From assembly GCF_025917685.1 (NCBI RefSeq), contig NZ_CP089518.1, forward strand, positions 2,233,001-2,297,000: 64,000 bases of DNA. The letters run 5' to 3'. A model generated the notes under the pieces. That model was not told the DNA's origin and made no database searches. It saw only the letters and a program-made list of their open reading frames with translations. The position numbers and the translations under genes are program-made. This stretch comes from Bacillus cereus (lineage in GTDB: Bacteria > Bacillota > Bacilli > Bacillales > Bacillaceae_G). Within the stretch, counting starts at the first letter, position 1. Each line of letters begins with the position of its first letter. Shown here in pieces: positions 28,982 through 36,947 of this stretch.

Positions 28982-30349
28982 TTAACTGGCACGTTTTTTA
29001 TTTAATACTTTCAATTTTTCTGCTTGTAAAAACCGATTTGTTTCAGCGACAACGACACTACTTAACCCAATAAGACCAATTAAGTTCGGAATCGCCATAA
29101 GCCCATTCGCGATATCGGCAAATGTCCATACAACACCTAATTTTAAATTAGCCCCAATAGCAATCATAACGATAAAAATTGCTTTATAATATCGAACAGC
29201 ACCTTCTCCAAATAAATAAGCGACGCATTTCTCACCGTAATAAGACCAGCCTAAAATAGTAGAGTAGGCGAATAAAATAATGGCAATACCAAGGATCATA
29301 CTACCAGCGGTGCCGAATACAGATTGGAATGCAAGTGTTGTAGCTTCAACTCCAGTTTTACCTGACTTCCATGCACCTGTTGTAATTAATACAAGTCCTG
29401 TAATTGTACATACGATAAATGTATCAAGAAAAGTACCAGTCATAGAAACTAAAGCTTGTTTTGCAGGTGAATCTGTTTTGGCAGCAGCCGCTGCGATAGG
29501 AGCACTACCTAAACCAGCTTCGTTCGCAAATACACCGCGCGCCATTCCGATTTGAATAGCTGATGCAACCGTTGCGCCAATAAAACCACCAGCCGCTGCA
29601 GTACCATTAAATGCACCAGAAAAAATAAGTGAAAATGCCTCTGGAATTTGATCAAAGTGATAGAAAATAATAATAAGGCCAGCAATTATATAAAAGAAAG
29701 CTTTAATAGGAACGATATATCCCGTCACTTTCCCGATTTTTTTTACACCGCCTAAAATAACAATAGCGATTAAGAATGACATGAATATACCAGTTAATGC
29801 AGGAGGGAAAGAGAAGTTGATTCGCATTGCCTCTGCAACTGAATTAGATTGAACCATATTACCGATACCGAAAGAAGCAGTTGTTCCAAATATGGCGAAT
29901 AAAACAGCTAGCCACTTCTTCCCTAAACCATGTTCTAAATAATACATTGGTCCACCGGAGTATTCACCATTTTCATTACTAACACGGTATTTCACTGCAA
30001 GGATTGCTTCGGCATACTTTGTTGCCATTCCGAATAAAGCAGTAATCCACATCCAAAAGATTGCGCCGGGTCCACCGATTGTCACGGCAGTTGCGACACC
30101 AGCTATATTTCCCATACCAATCGTTGCAGCCATAGCTGTCATCAGTGCTTGGAAGTGACTAATATCCCCAGAAGATGATGAATCCTCTGATTTTTTAAAA
30201 GCTAGTTTGTGAGCGTATATTAGTTTACTAAACTGTAAACCTTTTAAGCGCACTGTGAGAATAATACCAGTCCCAACGAGTAGCAACAAAGTTGGCAACC
30301 CCCACACATACTGATTAATTTGTTCTAATACTGTACTTACTGTCTCCAT
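28982..30349 (-). CDS. alsT: Sodium:alanine/glycine symporter (AGCS family)
   Basis: 455 residues with about ten membrane helices. The AGCS signature GPGAIFWMWITALFGMATKY and the stretch GMARGVFANEAGLGSAP are clear. AGCS proteins take up alanine or glycine with Na+. The upstream tandem glycine riboswitch argues that glycine is the relevant substrate here. A GGAGAATACAG lies before the minus-strand ATG. AlsT in B. subtilis is annotated as a glutamine/alanine transporter, so the symbol indicates family only. Confidence 0.88.
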   Translation of the reverse strand: METVSTVLEQINQYVWGLPTLLLLVGTGIILTVRLKGLQFSKLIYAHKLAFKKSEDSSSSGDISHFQALMTAMAATIGMGNIAGVATAVTIGGPGAIFWMWITALFGMATKYAEAILAVKYRVSNENGEYSGGPMYYLEHGLGKKWLAVLFAIFGTTASFGIGNMVQSNSVAEAMRINFSFPPALTGIFMSFLIAIVILGGVKKIGKVTGYIVPIKAFFYIIAGLIIIFYHFDQIPEAFSLIFSGAFNGTAAAGGFIGATVASAIQIGMARGVFANEAGLGSAPIAAAAAKTDSPAKQALVSMTGTFLDTFIVCTITGLVLITTGAWKSGKTGVEATTLAFQSVFGTAGSMILGIAIILFAYSTILGWSYYGEKCVAYLFGEGAVRYYKAIFIVMIAIGANLKLGVVWTFADIANGLMAIPNLIGLIGLSSVVVAETNRFLQAEKLKVLNKKRAS

Positions 30350-30369
30350 CTGTATTCTCCTTTTTTAGA

Positions 30370-30403
30370 AAAAATAAAAACCACTTCAAGGAAATGAAAT
30401 GGT
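30370..30403 (-). terminator. Expression-platform terminator of the glycine riboswitch
   Basis: On the minus strand, ACCATTTCA pairs with TGAAGTGGT (one wobble) and is followed by TTTTTATTTTTT. It lies between the riboswitch and the symporter ribosome site, where premature termination would control expression. Confidence 0.7.
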
Positions 30404-30464
30404 CTCTGGAGAAACAAGGGATAGAAAAATAAACCGATACAAATCGGCATTTTCTTTCGCTTGT

Positions 30465-30675
30465 CTCTGTCCTTTTACCTGAGAGATTATCCGCTAGATT
30501 AGCGGATTTGCTCCTTCGGTGCTCGTTTTCCTCCGCGCTATATAAAAGCGAGAGGGAGTCTCTCCAGAGATTCGTCCCCATGCAGTTCTACTTGTAAACA
30601 AGACCTGAGAGTTTCAAAGTTGGTTCAGCAACTTTTTGCCCCGTCGGTAGATCAATAGACCTTCTCCTGAATGGT
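30465..30675 (-). promoter_or_regulatory. Tandem glycine riboswitch
   Basis: Two aptamers read on the minus strand. The first (about 30672-30572) contains ACCGACGGGGCAAA and ACTCTCAGGT. The second (about 30570-30465) contains CTCTGGAGAG, CACCGAAGGAGCAA, ATCTCTCAGGTAAAAG and closes with GGACAGAG. These are the conserved junction sequences of the glycine riboswitch (as upstream of gcvT in B. subtilis). Its target is the AGCS symporter. Whether glycine turns it on or off cannot be decided by eye. Confidence 0.93.
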
Positions 30676-30798
30676 TCATCCGAATTATAAAATTAATAAC
30701 GAAATGCATTGATCATAAGTATCTATAATCAATAAACACATTATAGATACACTATAAGTGAATTGCAATCATTTTTTATTTTAAAATAGTAAATAAAC

Positions 30799-31374
30799 TT
30801 ATTTTTTTGATATTCCTAATTTATCTTTTATTTCATTTAAAGTAGACAAAGCGATTACAATATGTTGATCTGCAAGCCCTAAAGCATGCTTTGTATTTTC
30901 AATTGTTTCATTGGTTGGAGTAGAATTGTTGTATCCGTCTATAATCAAATCTGCTGCATTTTTCATGAAATTAGAAGCGGCCTTAAATTCAGTTGTGAAA
31001 TAGACTAGTTGCTTTTGTATATGTGGTTCCGTTATATTTTCTTCGTTTTTCATATTGTCTATTTCTTTAATAATTGTTTCATATTGTTTAGAAACAGTAT
31101 TCATTGTAACTAATAGTTTGTTTTTATCTACTGAATCTCCGTTTGTGTTAATCTCTTCCCAGGCAGGCAACCAATCTTTCTCAATTATGTCATTATAATT
31201 AGTAGTTAATTCATTCAATTTAGGTTGCAATTGAGTTCGGAAAGTTGTGGTATCAACGGTTTCTACAGTTGCTTTTTCAGCATTTTTTTGAGCTTTAGTT
31301 GTGTAGAAAATAGTGCTGGCAATACTAAGAATAGAAACCAAAAGCAGCCATTTGTTTAAAAGTAATTTCTTCAA
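30799..31374 (-). CDS. Secreted or membrane-anchored helical protein, unknown
   Basis: 191 residues with a TTG start at 31374, chosen because GGAGGA lies 8 bases upstream on the minus strand. An N-terminal hydrophobic segment (about residues 5-25, flanked by lysines) looks like a signal or anchor. The rest is polar and mainly helical (for example TTFRTQLQPKLNEL and TIIKEIDNMKNEE). There is no lipobox cysteine. No family recognised. Confidence 0.65.
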   Translation of the reverse strand: MKKLLLNKWLLLVSILSIASTIFYTTKAQKNAEKATVETVDTTTFRTQLQPKLNELTTNYNDIIEKDWLPAWEEINTNGDSVDKNKLLVTMNTVSKQYETIIKEIDNMKNEENITEPHIQKQLVYFTTEFKAASNFMKNAADLIIDGYNNSTPTNETIENTKHALGLADQHIVIALSTLNEIKDKLGISKK

Positions 31375-31542
31375 TATATAAATCCTCCAAATTCTAAAAA
31401 CTTATAATTAAAATATATAACAATAATGTTATCGAAGGCAAAGAGTATAGTACAGAAATAATTCGAATTATGTTTATTCTATACATGAATAATTAAAACT
31501 ATTAAAATAATGAAGATATTATGTAAGAAAAGGGGATTTTTA

Positions 31543-31851
31543 GTGGGAACGAAAAGAAAAAAACGAGCTTCAAGTATTGCAACGGCTATGTTATTAGTTG
31601 GTTTACTTGCACTCATATATATGAACAAAGAATCCAAAATTGAAGATTTTCCAATACCAATGTCAGCAATACATGTTAATGATGATAATGAAGGGAATTA
31701 TCAATATATAAGTGTTATGCCTATTACGGAGGCAACCGGATGGGAGAACTTAGGGGAAAACGGACATACTGTTAGTTTTAAAAAAGGGGATCGGAAAGTA
31801 ACTGTATTACATTATCCGGGAGAGATTACTTATTATTTATTTGAAAAGTAA
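31543..31851 (+). CDS. Small anchored extracytoplasmic protein, unknown
   Basis: 102 residues from the GTG at 31543, which has AAAAGGGGA 6-7 bases upstream; an ATG 33 bases earlier has no such site. Basic residues precede one membrane helix (about residues 10-25). The outside part has the short motif FPIPMSAIHV and ends YYLFEK. A degraded relative with the same two motifs lies at 32541-32645. Function unknown. Confidence 0.62.
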   Translation: MGTKRKKRASSIATAMLLVGLLALIYMNKESKIEDFPIPMSAIHVNDDNEGNYQYISVMPITEATGWENLGENGHTVSFKKGDRKVTVLHYPGEITYYLFEK

Positions 31852-32000
31852 ATAGAATGAGTCATAAACAATGAGGCTTTCCTAATTTGTTTATGGCTTT
31901 TTATATATTAAAAATTGAAGTTTGAACGATATTATGAAGGGGAATTTTATATAGAAGAGAATATAAAAATGATATAAGAAAATATAAGGAGATATATTCT

Positions 32001-32387
32001 ATGAGGAACGAAGCTTTACATGCGGTAGAGGAATATCGTAAAGATTTAAATGCTGGTAATATTGAAAAAATAAATAGTTGGGTATCAAATGATTTTATAG
32101 GTTACTTTGGGTATTACAGTGATAGAGACTATGAGGTATACCGAGGCGATACATATAAAGAAGATAATATTGAAACATTAAAAAGTTATGAAGGACAAAA
32201 TCCTTATTGGAAATATAAAGACTTAACACATAGTTTAAGAATGGAGAACGAACTGATATTATCTGCTATTGTAGAGTTTTATTTGCAGGATAAAAAAATA
32301 GCATCTGTTTTAGCGATGGAAGTTTTTAAGAAAGAAATGGATGGGTGGAAGTTATATAGACAGCATATGGAAAGATATGCGGAATAA
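32001..32387 (+). CDS. NTF2-like (SnoaL-type) small protein
   Basis: 128 residues. The opening helix ALHAVEEYRKDLNAGN, the aromatic-rich NDFIGYFGYY, and the final sheet FKKEMDGWKLYRQHMERY match the cone-shaped NTF2/SnoaL fold used by small enzymes and stress proteins. AAGGAGATATATTCT precedes the ATG. It is close to the B. cereus-group proteins annotated as nuclear transport factor 2 family. No catalytic assignment is possible. Confidence 0.62.
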   Translation: MRNEALHAVEEYRKDLNAGNIEKINSWVSNDFIGYFGYYSDRDYEVYRGDTYKEDNIETLKSYEGQNPYWKYKDLTHSLRMENELILSAIVEFYLQDKKIASVLAMEVFKKEMDGWKLYRQHMERYAE

Positions 32388-32540
32388 TTTGAAGGATGCT
32401 GATTTTATGTAGATTATCAATTTAAACGTAGTATCTTGAACTATCTGTTACTTATCTAAACTTGAAGTGGTGCACTCCTACGAATACTAACATATCTATT
32501 AGTTATTTTAGTAAGTTTTATTGTAGTTACTGTAGCTTAA

Positions 32541-32645
32541 GGATTTCTGATATCAATGTCAGAAATACATATTTACCAGGATAATGAAGTTATAACTGTA
32601 TCACATGATTCCGAACAGAATAGTTATTATGTATTTGAAAAATGA
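32541..32645 (+). pseudogene. Remnant of a paralogue of the small anchored protein at 31543
   Basis: The frame reads FLISMSEIHIYQDNE and, after the equivalent of an internal deletion, VITVSHDSEQNSYYVFEK then stop. The intact gene at 31543 has FPIPMSAIHVNDDNE and VTVLHYPGEITYYLFEK at its end. The 5' part is lost behind stop codons. Confidence 0.6.
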
Positions 32646-32665
32646 ATGATGATAAAAGAGATAGA

Positions 32666-32707
32666 ACGTAAACGACCCTATAGGAGTGTTTACGTCCTAT
32701 TTTTTTG
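32666..32707 (+). terminator. Terminator-like hairpin
   Basis: ACGTAAAC pairs with GTTTACGT, with a CCTATAGG core in the loop, followed by CCTATTTTTTTG. It now follows the paralogue remnant. Confidence 0.65.
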
Positions 32708-32789
32708 TTTTTAATTCTGAATTATTCGAATTATAATATATGTAATATGGGGAGTAAAACAATATTTTGAAGGGGAATGAGTTGATAAA

Positions 32790-33608
32790 TTGCCAAGAAT
32801 AAAAAAAATAGGGCGTTTTTGTCCTGTGGATGATCAAGGATTTATTATAAATGATGCACATTTGAATAAAATTCAGCCTGTGTTTTGGGAGGTAATACAA
32901 GAAATAAAGGATACTTGTTGTCAATTGTTACGGGATGATTTGCATAGTGTTTATATAAGAGGTTCTATTCCAAGAGGGATTGGAATAGAAGGTATTGCAG
33001 ACGTAGATATGATTATTTTAGTTCAAAAGGACCCTAAGGCAATAAACTTAAGCTGGAGAAAGAAGCTAGAAGTCCAAATTACACAGCAGTTTACTTGTAT
33101 ATCAGGAGTGGAGTTAAGTTTTTATAGTGAAAAAGAAGTAATAAACTCAGAGGATTTTTCTTTTATAGGATTTATGATTCAAACACATAGTGTGTGTATA
33201 TTGGGTGAAGACGTAAAATTATTTTTACCTAAATATAAAGTAAGTCAGGAGATAGCGTATGAACATCTCATTCATTTGCGGAAACAAATTGAACAAGCAC
33301 ACAAAGAGTTAATTCATAATCAAGACGTGGATGATATAGAGGATTGCTGTCGGTGGATTATGAAAATAATAATCAGAGCCGGTCTAGCATTAACAATTGA
33401 TAGAGAAGGGCTTTATTCCAGGGACTTATACCCAGCGTATGCACTATTTAGTAAGCATTTTTCCGAGCAAAAAAAGAATATGAGGAAGGCATTACAATAT
33501 GTAATTGAGCCTATAAAAGATATAGAAGAAATTTTATCGTTTTTAGATACCTTTGGTAATTGGTTGATAGAAAGAGCGGGGGATTATTTGAAGAATATCC
33601 GTTTTTAA
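32790..33608 (+). CDS. Nucleotidyltransferase-fold protein
   Basis: 272 residues from a TTG at 32790; AAGGGGAATGAG lies upstream, with somewhat long spacing. The segment YIRGSIPRG followed by IADVDMIIL is the pol-beta nucleotidyltransferase GS-x-x-R-G...D-x-D pattern, with a third acidic position plausible in GVELSFY. The C-terminal half is helical, as in kanamycin-nucleotidyltransferase-like proteins. The substrate is unknown; it could be an aminoglycoside-type enzyme but nothing here proves it. Confidence 0.7.
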   Translation: MPRIKKIGRFCPVDDQGFIINDAHLNKIQPVFWEVIQEIKDTCCQLLRDDLHSVYIRGSIPRGIGIEGIADVDMIILVQKDPKAINLSWRKKLEVQITQQFTCISGVELSFYSEKEVINSEDFSFIGFMIQTHSVCILGEDVKLFLPKYKVSQEIAYEHLIHLRKQIEQAHKELIHNQDVDDIEDCCRWIMKIIIRAGLALTIDREGLYSRDLYPAYALFSKHFSEQKKNMRKALQYVIEPIKDIEEILSFLDTFGNWLIERAGDYLKNIRF

Positions 33609-33668
33609 TTCATCATAATTTTGTTATGTAAACAATAGGTATTGAAGTAAAATAGAGGAGTGAGGGAT

Positions 33669-34051
33669 TTGGATTTTTATATTGTATATGTCTTCTCACG
33701 AGGTAAGTATACAGGAATCAACTTGCAGTGTTTATGGAAAATTAGGAAGTTTCCAGTGAGGAAATGCAGACAGTAGCAAAAGAAATGAATTTTGCAGATT
33801 ACTATGGAATCCCAGAGGATACGGCAACAGGAAGCTCAAACGAATGTTTAGCAGCGTATCTTCTAAAATATCGTTATTTTGGAACAGAAAAGGTAGATAT
33901 GCGTGTTGAACAAGGATATGAAATAAACAGGCCTTCTTTAATACATATACAAGCTGAAAAAGTAGCGAGTAAAATTAATGTTAGTGTAGGCGGAAAAGTA
34001 GAAAGTATTGCAAGTGGGAAATGGATCGTATCATATCATAAGGGGGAATAG
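33669..34051 (+). pseudogene. PhzF-family pseudogene with internal deletion
   Basis: The start (TTG at 33669 after GAGGAGTGAGGGA) reads DFYIVYVFSRGKYTG, then slips frame; a second frame gives NQLAVFMEN, hits TAG, and continues EVSSEEMQTVAKEMNFAD. It then jumps directly to the family's C-terminal motif PEDTATGSSNECLAAYL and ends VGGKVESIASGKW. About 150 residues of the middle are missing compared with a normal PhzF (about 290). It is dead unless the 95-residue C-terminal piece is made. Confidence 0.78.
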
Positions 34052-34053
34052 AA

Positions 34054-34689
34054 ATGCTATTAAAAACAATATTTTGCAAGGTGGAAGAAGAGAAAAGGGA
34101 ATTGTTTTCTGATGCGCAAGAAAAATGGCGTGATTTACAGTATTTAGACGGATTCTATGGACAATTTGGTGGGTGGAATGAAGATGAAGCATGTGTGTAT
34201 ACTTTATGGAAAGATAGAAATGCATATCAATCATTCATGAATGACGCCCATGATACAATTTTTTTTAATAGTAATCAAGAAGGCACATATACTTCCTGCA
34301 ATATTGAAATGTTTCAAACGTTGTATGATATAACAGAAATTTCTTTGAAAGACGTAATTGCACAAGGTTCATTTGTAAGAGTTGCAATTTGCGATGTGGG
34401 GGAAGGGAAAGAAAAATACTTTTTACATGCGCAAGAAACAATTTGGAATAAAGGAATGGAAAATGCAAAAGGGATATTAGGTGGAGTTGTAGGAAAGTCT
34501 TTAAAGACTGAAAATCGTTACATAGTATTAACGTATTGGCAAGATGAAATAGCACATGAAAGTTATATGAAAGAAATTTTTCCTGCGTTATACCAGTTAG
34601 CAAATGTAAATGAGTATGTTGAAAATATAAATGGGAAGAGAGTTATTCGGAAGGAAGAATGGTCTGTTGCCGCTTCTAAATTAAGTTAG
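34054..34689 (+). CDS. YdbC-like protein (DUF4937), two ferredoxin-like halves
   Basis: 211 residues. The N-terminal half (KTIFCKVEEEKRELFSDAQEKW ... GFYGQFGGWN ... CVYTLWKD) and the C-terminal half (VRVAICDVGEGKEKYF ... GVVGKSLKTENRYIVLTYWQDE) show the same pattern of small dimeric alpha+beta-barrel (ABM-like) domains. The N-terminal half matches my memory of YdbC/DUF4937. AAGGGGGAATAG precedes the ATG, two bases after the phzF remnant ends, so the two were once cotranscribed. Function unknown. Confidence 0.62.
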   Translation: MLLKTIFCKVEEEKRELFSDAQEKWRDLQYLDGFYGQFGGWNEDEACVYTLWKDRNAYQSFMNDAHDTIFFNSNQEGTYTSCNIEMFQTLYDITEISLKDVIAQGSFVRVAICDVGEGKEKYFLHAQETIWNKGMENAKGILGGVVGKSLKTENRYIVLTYWQDEIAHESYMKEIFPALYQLANVNEYVENINGKRVIRKEEWSVAASKLS

Positions 34690-34783
34690 AACATATTTAA
34701 GTAGCTAGTTTTGAAAAAATTGATATAGAACGTTTGTTCTTGTATGATTACTTTGTACAAGAATAAGAGGGGGAGATATTTAA

Positions 34784-35149
34784 ATGAGTAGAGTTTTAAG
34801 ATTTGAATTGCAAGTCCCAAACCCTGAAGAAGCTATTCAATTTTATACAAATAGTTTTGGATGGAAGTTTGAAAAAATGCCTGGATCACATGACTATTGG
34901 TTCATTATAACGGGGGAAAGCGATCGACCTGGTATTGATGGTGGATTAATGAAATCACCTGATGGTGCTACTAGGACGACTAATTCGATTGAAGTACCTT
35001 CAGTTGATGAGTACATAAATAAAGTCATTGAAAATGGTGGACAAGTAGTTGTACCTAAAACTGCTATTCCTAATATGGGTTACTTTGCTTATTGTATAGA
35101 TAATCAAGGGCTTCTTTTTGGAGTATGTGAAGAAAATATTGAAGCATAA
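34784..35149 (+). CDS. VOC-superfamily (glyoxalase/dioxygenase-like) protein
   Basis: 121 residues in one vicinal-oxygen-chelate domain pair. The pattern FELQVPNPEEAIQFYTNSFGWKFE opens the first beta-alpha-beta unit, and NMGYFAYCIDNQGLLFGV closes the second, as in the many small VOC proteins of Bacillus. GAGGGGGAGA precedes the ATG. The substrate is unknown. Confidence 0.8.
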   Translation: MSRVLRFELQVPNPEEAIQFYTNSFGWKFEKMPGSHDYWFIITGESDRPGIDGGLMKSPDGATRTTNSIEVPSVDEYINKVIENGGQVVVPKTAIPNMGYFAYCIDNQGLLFGVCEENIEA

Positions 35150-35594
35150 AAAATTAGAGGATTTCGAAATTATTTTGTTTGTTGAACGATGTTTTCTATC
35201 AAAGATTATAATTATTGAACAATTGTATATAAAAACTAGTATTATTTTAGCTGAAGAAGGATCCATTTTGATTATTTCCAAAAGGATTCTTTTTTTGTTT
35301 TTCACATATTCTGAGTTATTCAGGCGTTATTATTCAAACTTACATCTGTATATTATCTATGAAAAAAGTAAATAAATGATGATATATTTAAGGGTTAATC
35401 TATTGACTGCTAAACAGTTTGAGATGAAAAGGAAAAGAAGACCAATTATTTTCTAATAAACATGTAATTAAGTGAAGACGTCATATACCCTTTCATGTTA
35501 ATATATTTAAGTTATAATAGGAGGCTTACCCTTTTGTATTGTTCGGTAGAAGCAGTGTGAGCTTGAAATTTTTTATGAAAAGGATGTGCCTAAC
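35150..35594. other. 445-base region between the VOC and rluF genes
   Basis: A weak hairpin followed by seven T at about 35259-35292 (GGATCC with GGATTC) may terminate the VOC gene. A promoter-like TTATAATAGG lies near 35514. Frames here have no ribosome site and were not called. Confidence 0.5.
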
Positions 35595-36302
35595 TTGCGT
35601 ATCAATAAATTTATTAGTGAAGCTGGAAAAGCGTCTCGACGTGGAGCAGATAAGTTAATTAATGAGAGAAGAGTAATTATTAACGGTAAGGTTGCAAAAA
35701 TTGGTGACCAAGTAAATCCAGGTGATGACGTACGAGTAAATGGAGAGCAACTTCGTATTGCTCGAGACCATGTGTATATCGCTTTAAATAAACCAGTAGG
35801 TATTACATGTACAAGTGAAAAAGCAGTAAAAGGTAATATTATCGATTTAGTGAATCATCCTTTACGAATTAATCACATCGGGCGTCTCGATAAAGACTCA
35901 GACGGTTTAATTTTGTTAACGAATGATGGCGATATTGTTAATGAGATTTTACGTGCTGAAAACAAGCATGAGAAAGAATATATCGTTTCAGTAGATAAGC
36001 CGATTACACCGGAGTTTTTAGAGAAAATGGCAGCAGGTGTTAAAATTTTAGATACAAAAACGCTTCCTTGTGAGATTACACAGTTATCAAAATATGAGTT
36101 CAAAATTATTTTAACACAGGGGCTAAATCGTCAAATTCGCCGCATGTGTGAAGCTTTAGGTTATCAAGTATATACGTTAAAACGTACGAGAATTATGAAT
36201 ATTGAATTGAATAATTTACCGGTTGGACAGTGGAGAGATTTATCGAAGAAAGAGAAAAGACGTCTATTTTCAGATTTAAATTACGAACCACAAGATTGGT
36301 AA
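35595..36302 (+). CDS. rluF: 23S rRNA pseudouridine synthase, RluF/RsuA family
   Basis: 235 residues from the TTG at 35595 (MRINKFISEAG). A GTG nine bases earlier lies only two bases after the AAAAGG site, so I prefer the TTG. An S4 RNA-binding domain covers about residues 1-60 (ASRRGADKLI ... VNPGDDVRVNG). The catalytic motif is GRLDKDSDGLILLTND with its aspartate, and the C-terminus has GLNRQIRRMC. RluF modifies a uridine in 23S rRNA helix 74; the closely related RluB/RsuA cannot be ruled out. Confidence 0.85.
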   Translation: MRINKFISEAGKASRRGADKLINERRVIINGKVAKIGDQVNPGDDVRVNGEQLRIARDHVYIALNKPVGITCTSEKAVKGNIIDLVNHPLRINHIGRLDKDSDGLILLTNDGDIVNEILRAENKHEKEYIVSVDKPITPEFLEKMAAGVKILDTKTLPCEITQLSKYEFKIILTQGLNRQIRRMCEALGYQVYTLKRTRIMNIELNNLPVGQWRDLSKKEKRRLFSDLNYEPQDW

Positions 36303-36309
36303 AATTGAG

Positions 36310-36342
36310 AAGTGAATCCATATTTTTTGGTTTCACTTTTTT
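36310..36342 (+). terminator. Terminator after rluF
   Basis: AGTGAATCCA pairs with TGGTTTCACT (one wobble) and runs into TTTTTT. Confidence 0.7.
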
Positions 36343-36431
36343 AAATTAAATAAATAATATTATTTAACACTTGCAAAAATAAAATGAATAAGATATATTA
36401 AATAACAATAAATGGATGTTTTATAAAAGCA

Positions 36432-36668
36432 AAGAAAAGGACACGAGTTATTTTAACCGGTTATACAGAGAAGGAAGGAAAGCTGAGAACTTCCTAACGC
36501 AGAAAAATAACTTACCACCTTAGAGCTGCACTGGGGAAATTAAGTATCTAGTGCCGTGTAAACGACGTTACCGTAAAAGAAGCCATTGCATTTTGTGATG
36601 GGAATCTGGGTGGAACCACGAATATAAGCATATTCGTCCCTAATTTTTAGGGATGAATATGCTTTTTT
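36432..36668 (+). promoter_or_regulatory. T-box riboswitch 1 upstream of thrS
   Basis: Conserved T-box elements appear in order: AGAAAAGGACACGAG (stem I base), an ACC triplet in AACTTACCACC suitable as a threonine specifier, and the T-box GGGTGGAACCACG. The terminator pairs AGCATATTCGTCCCT with AGGGATGAATATGCT and ends in six T. Uncharged tRNA-Thr would pair with the specifier and T-box to favour the antiterminator. Confidence 0.93.
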
Positions 36669-36690
36669 GCATTCAATTTTATAATAAGCG

Positions 36691-36925
36691 AAGAAAAGGA
36701 CACGAGTTATTTTAACCGGTTATACAGAGAAGGAAGGAAAGCTGAGAACTTCCTAACGCAGAAAAATAACTTACCACCTTAGAGCTGCACTGGGGAAATT
36801 AAGTATCTAGTGCCGTGTAAACGACGTTACCGTAAAAGAAGCCATTGCATTTTGTGATGGGAATCTGGGTGGAACCACGGGTATAAGTACGCTCGTCCCT
36901 ATTTTAGGGATGAGTGTGCTTTTTA
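36691..36925 (+). promoter_or_regulatory. T-box riboswitch 2 upstream of thrS (tandem copy)
   Basis: The 189 bases 36691-36879 are identical to 36432-36620, including the ACC specifier and T-box. The terminator differs: AGTACGCTCGTCCCT pairs with AGGGATGAGTGTGCT. It lies 23 bases before the thrS start. Two T-boxes in series should require charged-state sensing twice and give tighter, steeper control. Confidence 0.93.
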
Positions 36926-36947
36926 TTATGAAATGGAGAGATGAAAA

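Noticed and set aside
29280..29555. A 91-codon plus-strand frame inside alsT
   Set aside because: It is antisense to a conserved membrane-protein gene, has no ribosome site, and its composition mirrors the alsT codons.
30315..30581. An 88-codon minus-strand frame upstream of alsT
   Set aside because: It lies inside the tandem glycine riboswitch and its terminator; the conserved RNA sequence explains the openness.
35118..35375. An 85-codon frame after the VOC gene
   Set aside because: It starts inside the VOC gene in another frame, has no ribosome site and runs through the likely terminator.
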